DNA of 64,000 nucleotides from Vitellaria paradoxa (lineage: Eukaryota > Streptophyta > Magnoliopsida > Ericales > Sapotaceae). Each line of letters starts with the position of its first letter. The first letter of the stretch is position 1. The notes below the pieces were generated by a model. The model did not search any database. It had not been told where the DNA came from and saw only the letters and a list, made by a program, of their open reading frames with translations. Position numbers and translations under genes: made by a program. Below are positions 10,170 through 23,331 of the stretch, piece after piece. The DNA is taken from NCBI GenBank assembly GCA_019916065.1, contig CM034239.1:49613812-49677811 (forward strand), written 5' to 3'.

Positions 10170-11131
10170 ATGGATAATGAAGAGTCGAGCTCGCCCGGCA
10201 ATAAATGGATGAAAACTGTGGATACACCTTACGACGATTACGATTCTAACCGCGAGATGACGGAAGAGGAGTACCAGTTCTATTCGGATGAAGTTCACCA
10301 AAGCGACGTAAGTGAAACAAGTATAATTTCATGACTAGATTCCCATGTTTTTGTTTCGGTTATGTTAGTTTGCGTAATTTTGTTTGTTGTTTCAATCAGG
10401 GCTTTGATGTTAGCGGCTATTATTCTATGGGCGGCTTCGCCGGGATCATTCCAATGGATGCACAAGAGCAGTGTGATAAGTGGAGCGAATACGATCGGTA
10501 TTCGAAGCTTGCAGTCGATGAATACAACCGTCGCTTCGAGGTCTTGTTTTCTATTTTTGTAGATGCAATATTGCTTTATTTGTTTAATAAGTGAGATAGT
10601 AGTAAGATTAATATATACACACACACGCATATTAAATCTATTCATGGCGTGGTGGCGTCATAGGGAAAGCTTGAGTTTGTGAAGGTTTTGAAAGTAATGG
10701 CTGAGACTGTCGCAGTATTTCTGTTTTATATCACATTCGAAGCGCGAGATTTTGGTGACGGAGCCAAGATCAAGATCTATCAAGCTAAGGTATTTCTCAA
10801 TGTAGCTTGTAAGATATCAGTGCAATCTTTTAGACTCAAACCTCCGGAGGATGATCAAGGTAAAATAGATTAAGTTCTTTCCAATCTATTATTTTCTTCT
10901 TAATTTGGCGAGAAAAAATGAATCCGCTTTTATTTTGCAGCAATACAACGTTGGTAGCTATTTTGTTTTGTTGGTTTTTTTATTTTTTATTTATCTTTTT
11001 TTTGGGAAGGCAAGGTTTTAGATTTTTAATGTCTATAGATATGTGACTTCTGAGTATTTTTTTGCTTTCTTTTATTTTAACCAGGTTCACGCAATCATAG
11101 TAAAGAGTGGTTTTGGAATGGCAGATGCTGA
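10170..11131 (+). CDS. Cystatin-related protein, four exons
   Basis: Proposed exons: 10170-10307, 10400-10540, 10664-10859 and 11085-11131, together 173 codons plus TGA. Borders are GT/AG throughout; the exon-1 donor is GTAAGT and the exon-2 donor (GTCTTG) is weak. The N-terminal third is acidic and polar (TEEEYQFYSDEV). Exon 2 has a Gly/Tyr-rich start and an Arg/Lys/Tyr-rich helix (LAVDEYNRRF). Exon 3 gives FEFVKV-like and 'YITFEARDFGDG' strands followed by 'FRLKPPEDDQ'. This order, helix then beta strands ending in a Lys-Pro segment, is typical of plant cystatin-related proteins, a cystatin-fold family of unknown function. The inhibitory QxVxG loop of true cystatins is not seen, so protease inhibition should not be assumed. 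The ATG at 10170 lies 96 bases after a TATA box in a good GC-rich setting. A Ty1-copia element sits 144 bases after the stop, probably in or near the 3' UTR. Exon 4 is the least certain part. Confidence 0.7.
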
Positions 11132-11275
11132 TAATAAGACATGTAAGTATTTCAAAATAATGTTGCTTAGAATTGAGATACTTGTTGATAATGTAGATGA
11201 ATATATCTTTTAAAACAACAATGAGAACTAATCTTTTTGTGGTAGTAAGCCTACATATAGACCAAATTTGGACTA

Positions 11276-11539
11276 TGTTGATTAATTTAAATCTCTCGGT
11301 GGTTGAAGATTAGATAGATTAAATAAGTTTGAATGAAGATCAGATAAGGCTGAATTAGGATCAGGATAAGAGCTGGAAGAGTTTTAGATGTATAGAGAAT
11401 TGGTTGCTGATTTTTAGGGATTGTATCTTAGCTCTTTAGGATAGAGATGTATACAGATATTTAGGATAGCTTTTGTATATAAATACCAGCTGTAAATCTG
11501 TTCATTGAGATAATTTTTTCTACGGAAGAACTTCCTTCA
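11276..11539 (+). repeat. Ty1-copia 5' LTR
   Basis: 264 bp, TGTTGATT...CTTCCTTCA. A TATATAAATA box at 11476-11485 would drive transcription towards gag. It is identical to the 3' LTR except at two positions ('gttttagatg' versus 'gtttcagatg' and 'cggaagaac' versus 'cggaaaaac'). Confidence 0.96.
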
Positions 11540-11554
11540 TGGTATCAGAGCAGG
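11540..11554 (+). other. Primer binding site of the Ty1-copia element
   Basis: TGGTATCAGAGCAGG follows the 5' LTR directly. The first 12 bases are complementary to the 3' end of plant initiator methionine tRNA, the usual primer in this superfamily. Confidence 0.93.
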
Positions 11555-11676
11555 TGCTCATTACAGAGAGTCCTATTCCTTCCAACTGAGGTTGTCCTCC
11601 TCAGATCCAATTTTTTTTTTCTCTCTGCTGAAGTTTGTCCTCTTCAGTATTCGGTAAACCTCCTTGCAAAGCAAAA

Positions 11677-14600
11677 ATGAGTGCTGGCAAGGAAGAATCT
11701 ACTTCTCTTGATCAATCTCCTCTGGCTTCTCCAACCCTTGGTGAAAGTCCCAACCTGCAGATTACGAGTCACAAACTGGATGGAAGAAACTTCATTCAGT
11801 GGTCCCGATCAGTCATATTGGTTATTAGGGGTAAAGGAATGATGGGCTACCTGAATGGAGATGTCAGGCAGCCTAATAAGGAAGATCCTGCTCATGTCAA
11901 CTGGGAGTTAAACAATTCGATGGTGATGGCATGGTTGACCAATTCCATGGAACCTCACATTAGTCGAACATACCTCTTTCTTCGAACTGCTCAAGCCATC
12001 TGGCAGGCAGTGAATACAAATTATTCTGATCTCAAAAATGCATCTCAGGTTTTTGAGATTAAGAATAAACTAAAGGAGATAAGGCAAGGTCAACTGGGAG
12101 TCACTGAGTTCTACAATGAACTACAGATGCTGTGGCAAGAGTTGGATCTACACTATGAAGCTGATTGGGGAGACTTGGAAGACAACATAAAGTTCAAAAC
12201 CCATCTGGAGAAAGAGCGACTGTATGAATTTCTGACAGGGTTAAACCGAGACCTTGATGAGGTACGAGGGAGGATTCTTGGCTGTAAACCCTTGCCATCC
12301 ATTGACGAAGCCTTTGCTGATGTTAGGAGGGAAGAGAGTAGAAGAAGAGTAATGCTTGGAATAAACCCAGTCAATCCAGCAGGTGAGAAATCCAGTGAAA
12401 CGACAGCCCTTGCTGTTAAAGGAGATCAAAGGAATCATCAAAAGGACAGAAGTGGAAGACCCTGGTGCAGCCACTACAACAAGCCTGGACACACCCGAGA
12501 GACCTGCTGGGATCTCCATGGAAAACCAGCCAACTGGAAGCCTAGGGGATTAAATAAGGGGAAGAGTTTTCAAGCACAGCTGGAGGACAAACCTGCTGAT
12601 GGCCTTAAAGAATCAGAAAACAGTGGAATATTTCTGAACAAGACTCAACTGGAACAGCTGAAAAAATTATTGGGTCAAGCTGCAGCAGAAAACTCAAAAA
12701 ATTCTGCTATGGCATCAGGTACTGCCATGCATACCAAGAATACAAATTCTTGGATGCTGGATTCTGGAGCCTCTGACCACATGACAGGTAATTTATCCCA
12801 ACTACACTCATATACCCCATGTCATGGAAGCCCTAGAGTTAAGGTAGCCAATGGCTCTTACTCTACTATCGCTGGAAAAGGATCTCTTCGCCTTTCAAAC
12901 TCTGTGATTTTTCATTCAGTATTATATGTCCCTAACCTGGCCTGCAACTTAATTTCAGTCAGTAAACTCACCCAAGAACTCAAGTGTTGTGCTAAGTTTT
13001 CTCCCACTGATTGTGAATTTCAGGGAATGGACTCGAGGATGATGATTGGCAATGTTAGAGTACAAGATGGACTCTACTACCTTGAGAATAAAGAAGATTC
13101 TGCAGAAACAGCCATGACTGGGACTGTATCTTCTCTTAGTTCCAATAGGGATGAAATAATGATAAGGCATTATAGGCTAGGCCCTCCAAATTTCCATTAT
13201 CTAAAAAGATTGTTTCCTGATCTGTTCATTAACAAAAATCCTAGATCTTTCAAATGTGAGTTCTGTATTCTTGCTAAACACTGTCGTGCCCAGTATCAAC
13301 CTAAACCACACAGACAATCTCAGCCTTTTTCTTTGATACACAGTGACCTGTGGGGACCCTCTAGAATAAAGAATGTTTCTGGAACCAGATGGTTCATAAC
13401 TTTCACTGATGATCACACTCGGGTTTGTTGAGTTTATTTACTTAAGGAAAAAGCTGAAACTGCCAAGGTCTTTAAATCCTTTCATTCCATGGTGTTAACT
13501 CAATTTCATGCACATATTCAGACCTTAAGAACTGATAATGGAAGGGAATACTTCAACTCTATTCTAAGTGAATATCTTGACTCTAATGGGATAATCCATC
13601 AAAGCTCATGCTCAGATACACCTCAACAAAATGGTGTAGCTGAGAGAAAAAATCGACACCTTGTCGAAGTTGCTAGAGCTCTTATGTTCACTATGAATGT
13701 ACCCAAGTATTTATGGGGAGAAGCCATTTTAACTGCCTCTTACTTAATCAATAGAATGCCTTCTAGGCCCCTGAATTTCTCTGTTCCTTTGAATAACCTC
13801 CTTCAAACTTACCCAGATTTCAGGTCCATTAACTCTTTACCTCCAAAAATTTTGGGATGCACTGTTTTTGTCCATAATCAGTCACCAAATTTGTCAAAAC
13901 TTGATCCCAAATCTATCAAAAGTGTTTTTGTTGGATACTCTCCAACTCAACGTGGTTATAAATGTTACTCCCCTTCCCTTCGTCGTTTCTTTGTGTCTTT
14001 AGATGTCTCTTTCATTGAAACTCAGCCCTTCTTCACCAATCCTTCTCTTCAGGGGGAGATGGTGAATGAAGACAAGTCTTGCTCTTGGGATACATTCCCT
14101 GCCACAGAAGATTCTCAGTTTCAGTCCTCAGAAGTCCTGCCTTACACCACAGAATATCCTATTTTTCCTGCAGAACCTCAGCCCACAGAACCTCAGTCTA
14201 TACCTATAGAACCTAACATGGTTTCACCTGAGGAATCTCTAAGAGAAAATACATCTCAGTCAGGGGGAGGAACTACCAGAATTGTCTCTCAGCCAAGAGA
14301 TCAATTGCTGGTTTACTCAAGACGTAGGCAGAACAGACAAAGCCAATCTGACTCGAATTCAGATTCCCAGAACAGTGAAGGAGGTACTGAGAACAATATG
14401 GAGCAAACTGAAAATCCAGAACAAGATTTGAACTGGCCTATTGCACTTCGGAAAGGGACAAGAACCTGCACACAGCACCTTTTGTCCAAATATGTCTCTT
14501 ATGCAAGACTCTCACCTGGGTTCTATTCTTTCACTACCTCTCTGTCAAAAACTGCAGTTCCCAACAACATAAAAGAAGTCTTAGAAGATCAAAACTGGAG

Positions 14601-16098
14601 AGCTGCAGTTCAGGAAGAAATGACAGCCCTGCAGAAAAATAATACTTGGGAGATGGTGGAACTCCCTGATGGGAAGAAGCCTGTCGGCTGCAAATGAGTT
14701 TTTGCTATTAAATACAATACAGATGGGAGCATTAGCAGATATAAAGCCAGGTTGGTAGCTAAGGGATTTACTCAAACACTTGGAATTGATTACCAAGAAA
14801 CCTTTGCTCCGGTGGCTAAGCTAAACACTATAAGAGTCCTGTTATCCCTAGCTGTAAATATGGATTGGCCATTACATCAATTAGATGTAAAAAATGCCTT
14901 TCTAAATGGAGATTTGCATGAAGAAGTGTACATGACTGCACCACCTGGATTTGAAGACAGCAGCAACAATGTGTGCAAATTAAAGAAGTCTCTCTATGGG
15001 TTAAAGCAATCACCAAGAGAATGGTTTGAGAAATTCACTCAAGCTGTTAAGAGAAAAGGATTTACTCAAGCTCAGACCGACCACACACTGTTTTACAAAC
15101 ACTCTAGGGAGGACAAGATCACAATCTTGATTGTATATGTGGATGACATTATTGTCACTGGAAGTGATCTAGTGGAATTGAACTCCTTGAAGAGGTATCT
15201 AGCACGGGAATTTGAGCTAAAAGACTTAGGAGCTTTGAGATATTTCTTAGGAATGGAAGTTGGTCGCAGCTGTGCAGGAATCTCCATCAGTCAGAGGAAG
15301 TATGTGCTGGATTTGCTTCGGGAAGTGAAAATGCTGGGCTGTAGGCCAGCTGAAACACCTATGGATCCTAACATAAAGCTGGAACTGGAAGGTGAAGAAG
15401 TTGACAGGGGAAGATATCAGAAACTAGTGGGTAAATTAATTTATTTGTCCCACACTCGACCTGACATCACCTTTGCAGTAAGTATGGTGAGCAGGTTTAT
15501 GCACTCTCCAAAGAAGCAACATCTTGAAGCTGTGTTGAGGATCTTGAAGTACTTAAAGTCTACACCTGGTAAGGGACTGTTTTTCAAGAAAGAAAGCAAT
15601 AGAATAGTGGAGATTTACATCGATGCTGACTGGGCTGGCTCATCAATTGATAGGAAGTCTACGACAGGCTACTGTTCTTACCTTTGGGGAAACTTGGTGA
15701 CTTGGAGAAGTAAAAAACAGCCGGTGGTAGCTAGAAGTAGTGCTGAAGCTAAGTTTAGAGCTTTGGCTCATGGAATATGTGAAGGTATTTGGCTTGAGAG
15801 ACTATTAAAAGAGCTGAAGGTGTCTTATTATGCTCCTATGAAAGTCTACTGTGATAACAAGGCAGCCATCAACATAGCACAAAATCCAGTCCACCATGAT
15901 CGAACAAAACATGTTGAAGTGGATCGACATTTTATCAAGGAGAAGCCTGACAACAAAACTGTGTGTTTGGACTACATTCCTACTCGGGAACAAACTGCAG
16001 ATGTCTTGACAAAAGGGCTACATAAACCAGGTTTTGATAATTTAGTAAGCAAGCTGGGAATGATTAATATATACTCCCAGCTTGAGGGGGAGTGTTGA
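11677..16098 (+). pseudogene. Ty1-copia gag-pol polyprotein, interrupted by two stop codons
   Basis: One frame from ATG 11677 to TGA 16096-16098 (the stop lies in the 3' LTR), broken only by TGA at 13429-13431 and 14695-14697. Gag occupies about residues 1-260. A zinc-knuckle-like CSHY...H...C follows at 12466, where Tyr (12475-12477) stands at the second Cys position. The protease motif is LDSGA (Asp codon 12760). The integrase zinc region reads RLGPP, with Pro at 13183-13185 where the family has His. The integrase core Asp/Asp/Glu at 13345, 13534 and 13642 are present, the last two 35 residues apart. RT has YVDD at 15136-15147. RNase H has DADWAG (from 15622) and YCDNKAA. Both internal stops fall where relatives have tryptophan, consistent with TGG to TGA changes. 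An in-frame TTG at 11635 adds 14 codons but is not a likely plant start. Confidence 0.93.
16081..16092 (+). other. Polypurine tract of the Ty1-copia element
   Basis: CTTGAGGGGGAG directly before the TG of the 3' LTR; the GGGGGAG|TGTTG border is the usual Ty1-copia form and primes plus-strand synthesis. Confidence 0.9.
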
Positions 16099-16356
16099 TT
16101 AATTTAAATCTCTCGGTGGTTGAAGATTAGATAGATTAAATAAGTTTGAATGAAGATCAGATAAGGCTGAATTAGGATCAGGATAAGAGCTGGAAGAGTT
16201 TCAGATGTATAGAGAATTGGTTGCTGATTTTTAGGGATTGTATCTTAGCTCTTTAGGATAGAGATGTATACAGATATTTAGGATAGCTTTTGTATATAAA
16301 TACCAGCTGTAAATCTGTTCATTGAGATAATTTTTTCTACGGAAAAACTTCCTTCA
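16093..16356 (+). repeat. Ty1-copia 3' LTR
   Basis: 264 bp partner of the 5' LTR, followed by the GACTA target copy and then by copy-B flank that matches copy A from about 418. Confidence 0.96.
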
Positions 16357-16361
16357 GACTA

Positions 16362-18972
16362 AATTCAATTATATCTGGTCCTGAATTTTATTATGGACCT
16401 GAAATCAATTGGATTGGTTGAAACACAGTCTCCTAACAAATGTCACCCTAATAGATTGTTCTTATGTGGCCATTCTAACCATTTTTTGTTTAAAATTATT
16501 ATTTTCTCGTCTGTTTATCATTTAATTTAAAATACCTACAAAATTGCAAATTAACAAACCCATTGGAGAAATTAAGTTTATTTATTGAACCTTAAGCAAA
16601 TAAACAATAACTTTAGAATAAATACAATATTTTAATAATTGAGTTGAATTTTATCACAATTGAATTCGATGGATAAAAAAAATATAAATATGCAAAAAAA
16701 AAGGAGAAAATAAGTTTATTGTTAAATCTTAGGCAAATAAACAATAACTGTAGAATAAATACAATATTTTGATAATTAAGTCAAATTGTTTATAATTGGA
16801 TAAGGTAAGAGTCGATAAAAAATGAATTGGATAGAATATAGGTTCATGCGATCTTACTAATAACCGCATCTCTCAAATTTTGATCTATCAAACTATTGCA
16901 ATGTATATTCATTTGAGGTGGGGAAATGGGGGGCATGTGGTCCTGGACCTTCTACAGCTTTTGTTAAAAGTGGAAGAACTAAGTGGAATACCATTCTTTA
17001 TAGGAATCTATCCGATTGGGAGTAAGGTGATTTCAAAAATCAACTTTGTAAGCTTTACCCTATGAAGGTAGGTGAGGCGGAAGATGGTCTTTGCCCGATA
17101 AGGTCTAAAATGGGATGGTCAATATCAAATCGTATTATGCTTGGGGAAATGGAAGTAAGAACAACGATTTTCATTTGACAAAAATATAAAAAAAGTGGAG
17201 GTTCTACAAAGGCGTCTTTTTTGTTTGGTGTGTTGTTAATGAAAGAGTACTTGCAATTAATAGTTTGATTTTGAGAGAAAAGATTATAGTAAATTGATGT
17301 CACTTGTACAACTGCTCTTATGGGCAAAGTAATTATGAAATACGGGCCTTTCAAGTTTTGGCATATTTTTGGTTTTTTCAAAACAAGTAAAGAAAGTGTT
17401 ATTTGAGTGGTGGGGTCCTAGAGTCAATAAGAAATATATGAAATTATGTTGAATTATTTCTTACTATTAAATTTTCTAGATTTGGGAATGGAAAAAATAA
17501 ATAAAATATAAAGCTAGGGTTTATTATTATTATTTTCTAACGTCGTAATGTAAAAAGATTAGCTTTGATTAATTGGAATGGAGTAGTCCATGTGCTTTTA
17601 TAGACTCAAATCTCCTCAGGATGATCAAAGTAAAATAGATTAAAGTTTTACCCAATTTTTTTTTCTTAATTTTGCTAGGAGAACAAATAAATATAATTTT
17701 ATTTATTACAACATTAGTTAAATTTTTTTTTGTTTTTTGGGTATTAGATTTTGAGATGTCTACAGATTTTTTATTGACTTTTGTTTTCTTTTATTTCAAC
17801 CAGGTTCAAGCAATCATAGCAGAAAGCAGAATGATTCTGAGATGATAATGACCAATGATAATACATGTGGGTTTAAAAATAATGATGACTAAAATTAAAA
17901 TAATTGTGAAAATTGCATGTGAACATATCTTTTAAAACAAACTAAATTTTTGCCAATTTGACGAAGTGTTAGTACTCGTGCAAATGATTTGAATTTAGAT
18001 TGAATTTAATTAGGTCTGCATTTGAATTTTATTATCGACTTGGATTAGTTGAAACTTTATCCCCTAATTAATGGTACCCTATGCGATTATTATTATGTTT
18101 CAAGTCTTATCATTTTTTTATTCCTCCTCCTCCTCCTCCTCTTCTTCTCCTCCTCCTTCTTCTTCTTCTTTTTGTGCAATTGAAAGTGAATAGGATAGGA
18201 TGTGAGTGCATATACAATCTTATAAGATCTATTCAATTATTGTAAAATATATTACATTCGAGTTGGGGAAAAGGGTGTGTATGAGATAAAACCTTCTATA
18301 ATTTGTACTAGAAAGTGAAATAATCATGTGGAATATTATTCTTTGTAGGAATTTGCTTGATTGAGAATTGTTTTGACTTCGAAAGTGCTCTTTTTGGTTG
18401 TGTTAGTAGAAGAGTAAATACATCTATTAATTTAATTTTGATCTTTTTTTGTGCGTTGGTTTTATGGGCAAACGAATGGAGTATCCCTCTTTCAAATTTT
18501 GGCATGTTTGGGTTTTTTTTTCCAAAAAACTAAGAAAAAAAGAATTTTTTTTGAAGAGTAACGAGAAATAAGTGCCGATTCTTTGATTCGTTCTTCAATA
18601 AATTTATCAAAATGAATATATAACATTGAATTTGAGTTTTTTATTATTCTTATATTGTACTTTCTAGTTAAGAATGATCATTTCGGCCGAATCTTCTGTA
18701 CTAAATCCGATTTTTACCCCGAACGATATAGGATTAGAGGTTTCTTGAGAATCGGATAGGGTATTAGATATTTTTTTTTTAAAAATTCAGAAATTACAGA
18801 TAGGGTTATAAAATCGTTCCTTGATCCATTTTCCAACCTATTTCCGCTCAATACCATTTTTTAATAGAAATTTTGTTCTCTATTAAAATTAAACCAACAT
18901 ACCATTGGACTATAAATCACATATCTTTTTCATGTGACATCCTTTCAGTGGCAAATGTTCAACTAAAACTTA
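16362..18972. other. Copy-B flank, no intact gene
   Basis: Matches copy A 418-3058. It holds the older duplicate (about 17600-18580) with its degenerate exon-4 copy and the pyrimidine microsatellite. Nothing further seen. Confidence 0.7.
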
Positions 18973-19134
18973 GGGTGCATTTGGAGTGACAAAAAGTAAG
19001 ATAAAATGAAATAAATTAAGATAAGTTATGGATTCGTAATTAAGTCGTGCAGTGAGATAAAAAGTAAATAAATTTTAAAATTTTTTAGCATTTCTCACCG
19101 TTTTTCAAAATTTTTTGTCACTCTAAACGGTTCC
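18973..19134. mobile_element. Small MITE with TA flanks (copy B)
   Basis: The same 162 bp element as 3059-3220, with TA at 18971-18972 and after the right end. Present in both copies, so it was inserted before the duplication. Confidence 0.7.
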
Positions 19135-19273
19135 TATTTGAGTGTTAGTACCACGTATGAAACATACGGATTAGCTAGGTTTGATTTGAGACAGTTGAAC
19201 TTGTTGCCTAGGTTCCACAATTGACCGGTGTGAAACTAACTATTGGGCTAGTTAAATTATGATGTGTATATAA

Positions 19274-20594
19274 ACTAGTGAGCAACCCGTGCCTACGACA
19301 CTCTTCAACTAAAATGAAATATATTAGCACATTTTATTTTTTAAAAAAACTGGAAATAAATTTCATTTTCATTGTATTTTTTCCTCAGAAAAAGTAAAGC
19401 ACAATTTAAAAGTTATCAGTTAAGCATCCAATATAAACTCAAAATTCAATGTTACAATCACATTTATAAAAGAAAATATCATGACATGCTTACAATCAAA
19501 GTACTACTCGACAATGAGTCAACTTTAGAAATAGTTAAATAAAATGTGAAAAATCTTCTTAAGAAATCCCATTTACTTGCATATAGGTTGACTGGAATTT
19601 TCACGATAGTTTCCTAAAAATACACGCGATAAACGAAAACTATTAGGTAAATCACTAAAATTGGTTTTAGTAGAAGAAATTGCAAAATGCATTTAAGAGT
19701 TTTTGTTGTTTTAGCTAGTAAGCCGCTACCAGTGCCCTTAAAAAAAAGGTACATTGAAATAAAGTGTATATTAATTGGACCAACTAAAACACGTCACTCA
19801 TCATATATGCATAAAATTAATACCAAAACTCATTCACTCATTATATGCATAAATTTTTTTTAACTTTTTTAGACCTTCTAGACATTCTAATAAAAAAGAT
19901 AAAAGCTTTTAGAATAGTATGTATATTATCATAAACTTAAGGTTAAAAAAAAAGTTATACTAAACAGATCATTATCATGAATTTTTTAAATCTATCTAGA
20001 TAATATTAGAACAATACATACTAAAAATTATTAAATATTCATACCACTAGACACGCATTTTCGTTCCCCTTGCTAGAAGAACTTGCCATTTCTTTTCCTT
20101 CGCACATCTTGTTTGCCTTAGTCTTTGCCCTTGAAAAATAAGTTTAAAAAATTAATGTCTTGCTATTTTACCTTGGAATGAGTAAATAACAGATAAATAT
20201 TACAATTATTAAAGAACTTACCACTCGAAGTGCATTTTCCTTCCCTTTTCTACTGTAGCTAACCTTCTCCTTTCCTTTGGACATCATGTTTGCTCTTACC
20301 TTTTCTATTTAAAAAAATAGGCAAAAAATTTAGAGGCATGGTATACTACTTCGTATTTATTATATTAAAACAGCAAGATGTCACATTGGAATAGCAGTCT
20401 TACCTAACGAATGCGCATAGCATTAAAGTCTTGTTCATTGCGAATCACACCGCCTATATTTTTTCACGCAAAAATTGAACCTATATATATAGAGACATTT
20501 GAGAGGGGAATAAATAGACAGTAATGCAATTTTCACGCCATGTCGTAATTTTCTATTTTATGAATGAGTGTTGTACACACGGGTTATCCCTAGT
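19274..20594. mobile_element. 1.3 kb inverted-repeat element (copy B)
   Basis: Counterpart of 3360-4681 with the same ends. The exon-like island near 20403-20480 has lost one base of an A run and carries TAG before the donor, so it is more decayed than in copy A. Confidence 0.55.
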
Positions 20595-20889
20595 ATCTAA
20601 AAAATTGATAAAATAAAAGTAGTAAATGAATTATAATTTACCGTTCGATGTACCTCTGCATCCACCTGTATTTTAAACAACATAAGCAAAAGTACATATT
20701 AATTGCGATGAAAATCAAGCTATTTAAGAAAATATAATTTACGCGACCAAAAATTGTGACATCTTTCATGATCACAGATTACTGTAAAGTTGATTACGTT
20801 ATAACCTGAAAATTCATTAAAATTAAACATTAATTGTGAAAATAAATACTCATATAAGAATAATAATACAAAAAATAACTTAGCAACCA

Positions 20890-22310
20890 AAGTAAAGCAC
20901 GGATCACTTATCCCCTAATTTGATCTTAAGATTTTTTTAAAATTTTTTTCTTGTTTTTATTAAAATTTATTTTTTTAAAATCTATAATTTTTAAGTATAC
21001 TAACTTGTAATAAATTTTTTATGAATGTGATTAACACGTTTAAAATCTAAAATTTTTGAAAAAAAATTATACAAAAAAAATGAAATTAAAGAAACAATTT
21101 TGTAATCACATTTTTTAAAATTTTTATAAAAAAATATATAAAAAATAACAGAGTATATTTTCACCTAAAATGATCAAAAAGACAACTAAAGTGAGGAGGA
21201 AAATAAAAATAATTGTAACCATTAAATAAATTTAATGGTTAAAAATAAGTCAAATTCAAATTCTTTTGCTTCCTTATTATATAAATTAATTATTTAAAAT
21301 TAATTAATTATTTTTTATTTTAGTACTTATTTAAGATTTGTCAAGTTTTCGTCTAGCACCCCCCTAAAAAAAAAACTATCACTCCGTCCAGCATCCGCCT
21401 CTTCGCATGCCACATATACAATAGTCAAAAGAATATTATTTTTAAATTTTAATTTTACTTTAAGTAAATTAAAATTAAATTTTGAAAAATAAAAATAAAT
21501 AAAAATAATTTTGTAATCACATTTTAATTTTTTTAAAACAAAAAATTTAGTTAATTTTGTCTAATATTTTAAAAATGTTTATAAAAAAATATTAAGTCGA
21601 GAAGAAAATAAGAGAGTGACCGAAAAGATAACTAAAGTGAAAATAGGAAAGAATAATCCTAACCATTAAATATGTCAAATTTAAAATTTTTAAAATTAAT
21701 TATTTAAAATTAATCATTTTTTATTTCAAATAGAAAACTAATTTACCTAAAAAAGCCTCCCCACCCCAGCAACTCAATCTCCCTCTCTCTCACTCTCCCC
21801 GTCACCCACACAACCCCGCTCGCCCCCTTTCTCCCCTAAAAAAAAAATTTGTCAAGTTTTCGCCTAGCACCCCTTCAAAAAAAAAAACTATCATATCCCC
21901 CAATAACCGCCTATTCCAATGTCACGTATACAACGGTCACAAGAATATTATTTTTAATTTTTAGTTTTAAATTAAGTACATTAAAATTAAATTTAAAAAA
22001 ATGAAAATAATTTTGTAATCACATTTTAATTTTTTAAAACAAAAAACTTAGTTAACTTTGCCTAATATTTTAAAAACATTTAAAAAAATATTAAGTAGGG
22101 AAAAAAAATAAGAGAGTAACCGAAAAGGCAACTAAAGTGGAGAGTGGAAAGAATAATCCTAACCATTAAATGTGTCAAATTTAAATTTTTTAAAATTAAT
22201 TGTTAATTATTTAAAATTAATCATTTTTTATTTCAAATAAAAAATTAATTTACCTAAAAAAGCCTCCCACCCCAGCATACCCAATCTCTCTCTCTCTCTC
22301 TCCCCATTTC
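20890..22310. repeat. Tandem repeat of ~0.5 kb units (copy B)
   Basis: Units begin 'ttgtcaagttttcg' at about 21338 and 21849 (period about 511), with the partial first unit upstream, as in copy A. Confidence 0.8.
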
Positions 22311-23331
22311 CCCAAACCCAATTCTGCACCCTTGCCCCACCCAACTCATAGCAGCACCAACTTGCTTCGCCTTTACCCACCCTAATATACAACAACGTCA
22401 ACCCACCCATTGCCATTGCCAAACCCACCACTGCAATTGCCATCCCTCCATCATATTGCCAATTAACCAACAAAAATTCACTACATTGCCAATCAATGAA
22501 CAAATTTATCACATTGTAAAATTTAATCCCTACCCAACAAAATTCATACAAAAAATTCAGTCCCTACTCGACATCAAACTTGAATGGCCCTTCTGAAACC
22601 TTGATAAAAAAAAAAAAAAAAATTCAGCCCTTGATCAAAACATGAACCAATAAACTTGATCAAAATGCCAACGCCCTATTTGATCAAAACGTCAAACCAT
22701 AAAAATTTTCAACACTTAAAAAAAATTTCAGCATAAATTAAAAGTGAATCAATAAACTTCACTCCAAATTAATCCATGATTGCAACAGACAAAAAGAATC
22801 TGCTCAAATAATGGAGGGTGAAAAGGAGAGAGCTGAAATAAACCATAAAAAATTCCCTTTGATTATAAGAGAGATATACAAAACCCTAGAAATTGGAGCA
22901 ATATATACACCAACGGCTGTGATATAGGCAACCCCAACTCCATTTATTTATTCTTTACGTTATGTTATTTTAATAAATTTGGGTAGTTTTTTTTTTATTT
23001 TTTTATCTACTCCCTAAAGTAAATTTTTTGGCAATTTTTTTTATTTTAATAAGTTTTGAAATTTTTCTTTTTTAGTATGTTATTCACATATTGGTAGTTT
23101 TTTTTTTTTTTTTTGAGTATGTTATTCACATATTTAATACGATAATTGTGCCGAAAGTCTTTTTTTAGTCGTTAAATTTTAGCATAACTTTTATTGATCA
23201 ATTATTAATGAATAAACTATATGGATGCATGAACTTTAATAAATAGGATTCGTACACTCTTATAACTAATGAAAGAATAATGGATATAAAAATAACTTAG
23301 TGGATGGACATATTGAATTATAGTGGGCATC
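22311..23331. other. Gene-free stretch of copy B
   Basis: Matches 6401-7413; C-rich leader-like start, then AT-rich DNA with T and A runs. No gene seen. Confidence 0.5.

Larger units (their letters stand above)
11276..16356 (+). mobile_element. Complete Ty1-copia LTR retrotransposon
   Basis: A 5081 bp element with 264 bp LTRs that start TG and end CA, flanked by a perfect 5 bp target duplication GACTA (11271-11275 and 16357-16361). The order is 5' LTR, initiator-Met tRNA primer site, a single gag-pol frame (Gag, protease, integrase, RT, RNase H), a purine tract and the 3' LTR. Integrase before RT is the Ty1-copia order. The LTRs differ at two bases (a T/C and an A/G change), so the insertion is recent. 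Copy A has the empty site. The gag-pol frame has two in-frame TGA codons, so this copy is probably not autonomous, though it could be moved by an active relative. Confidence 0.97.
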
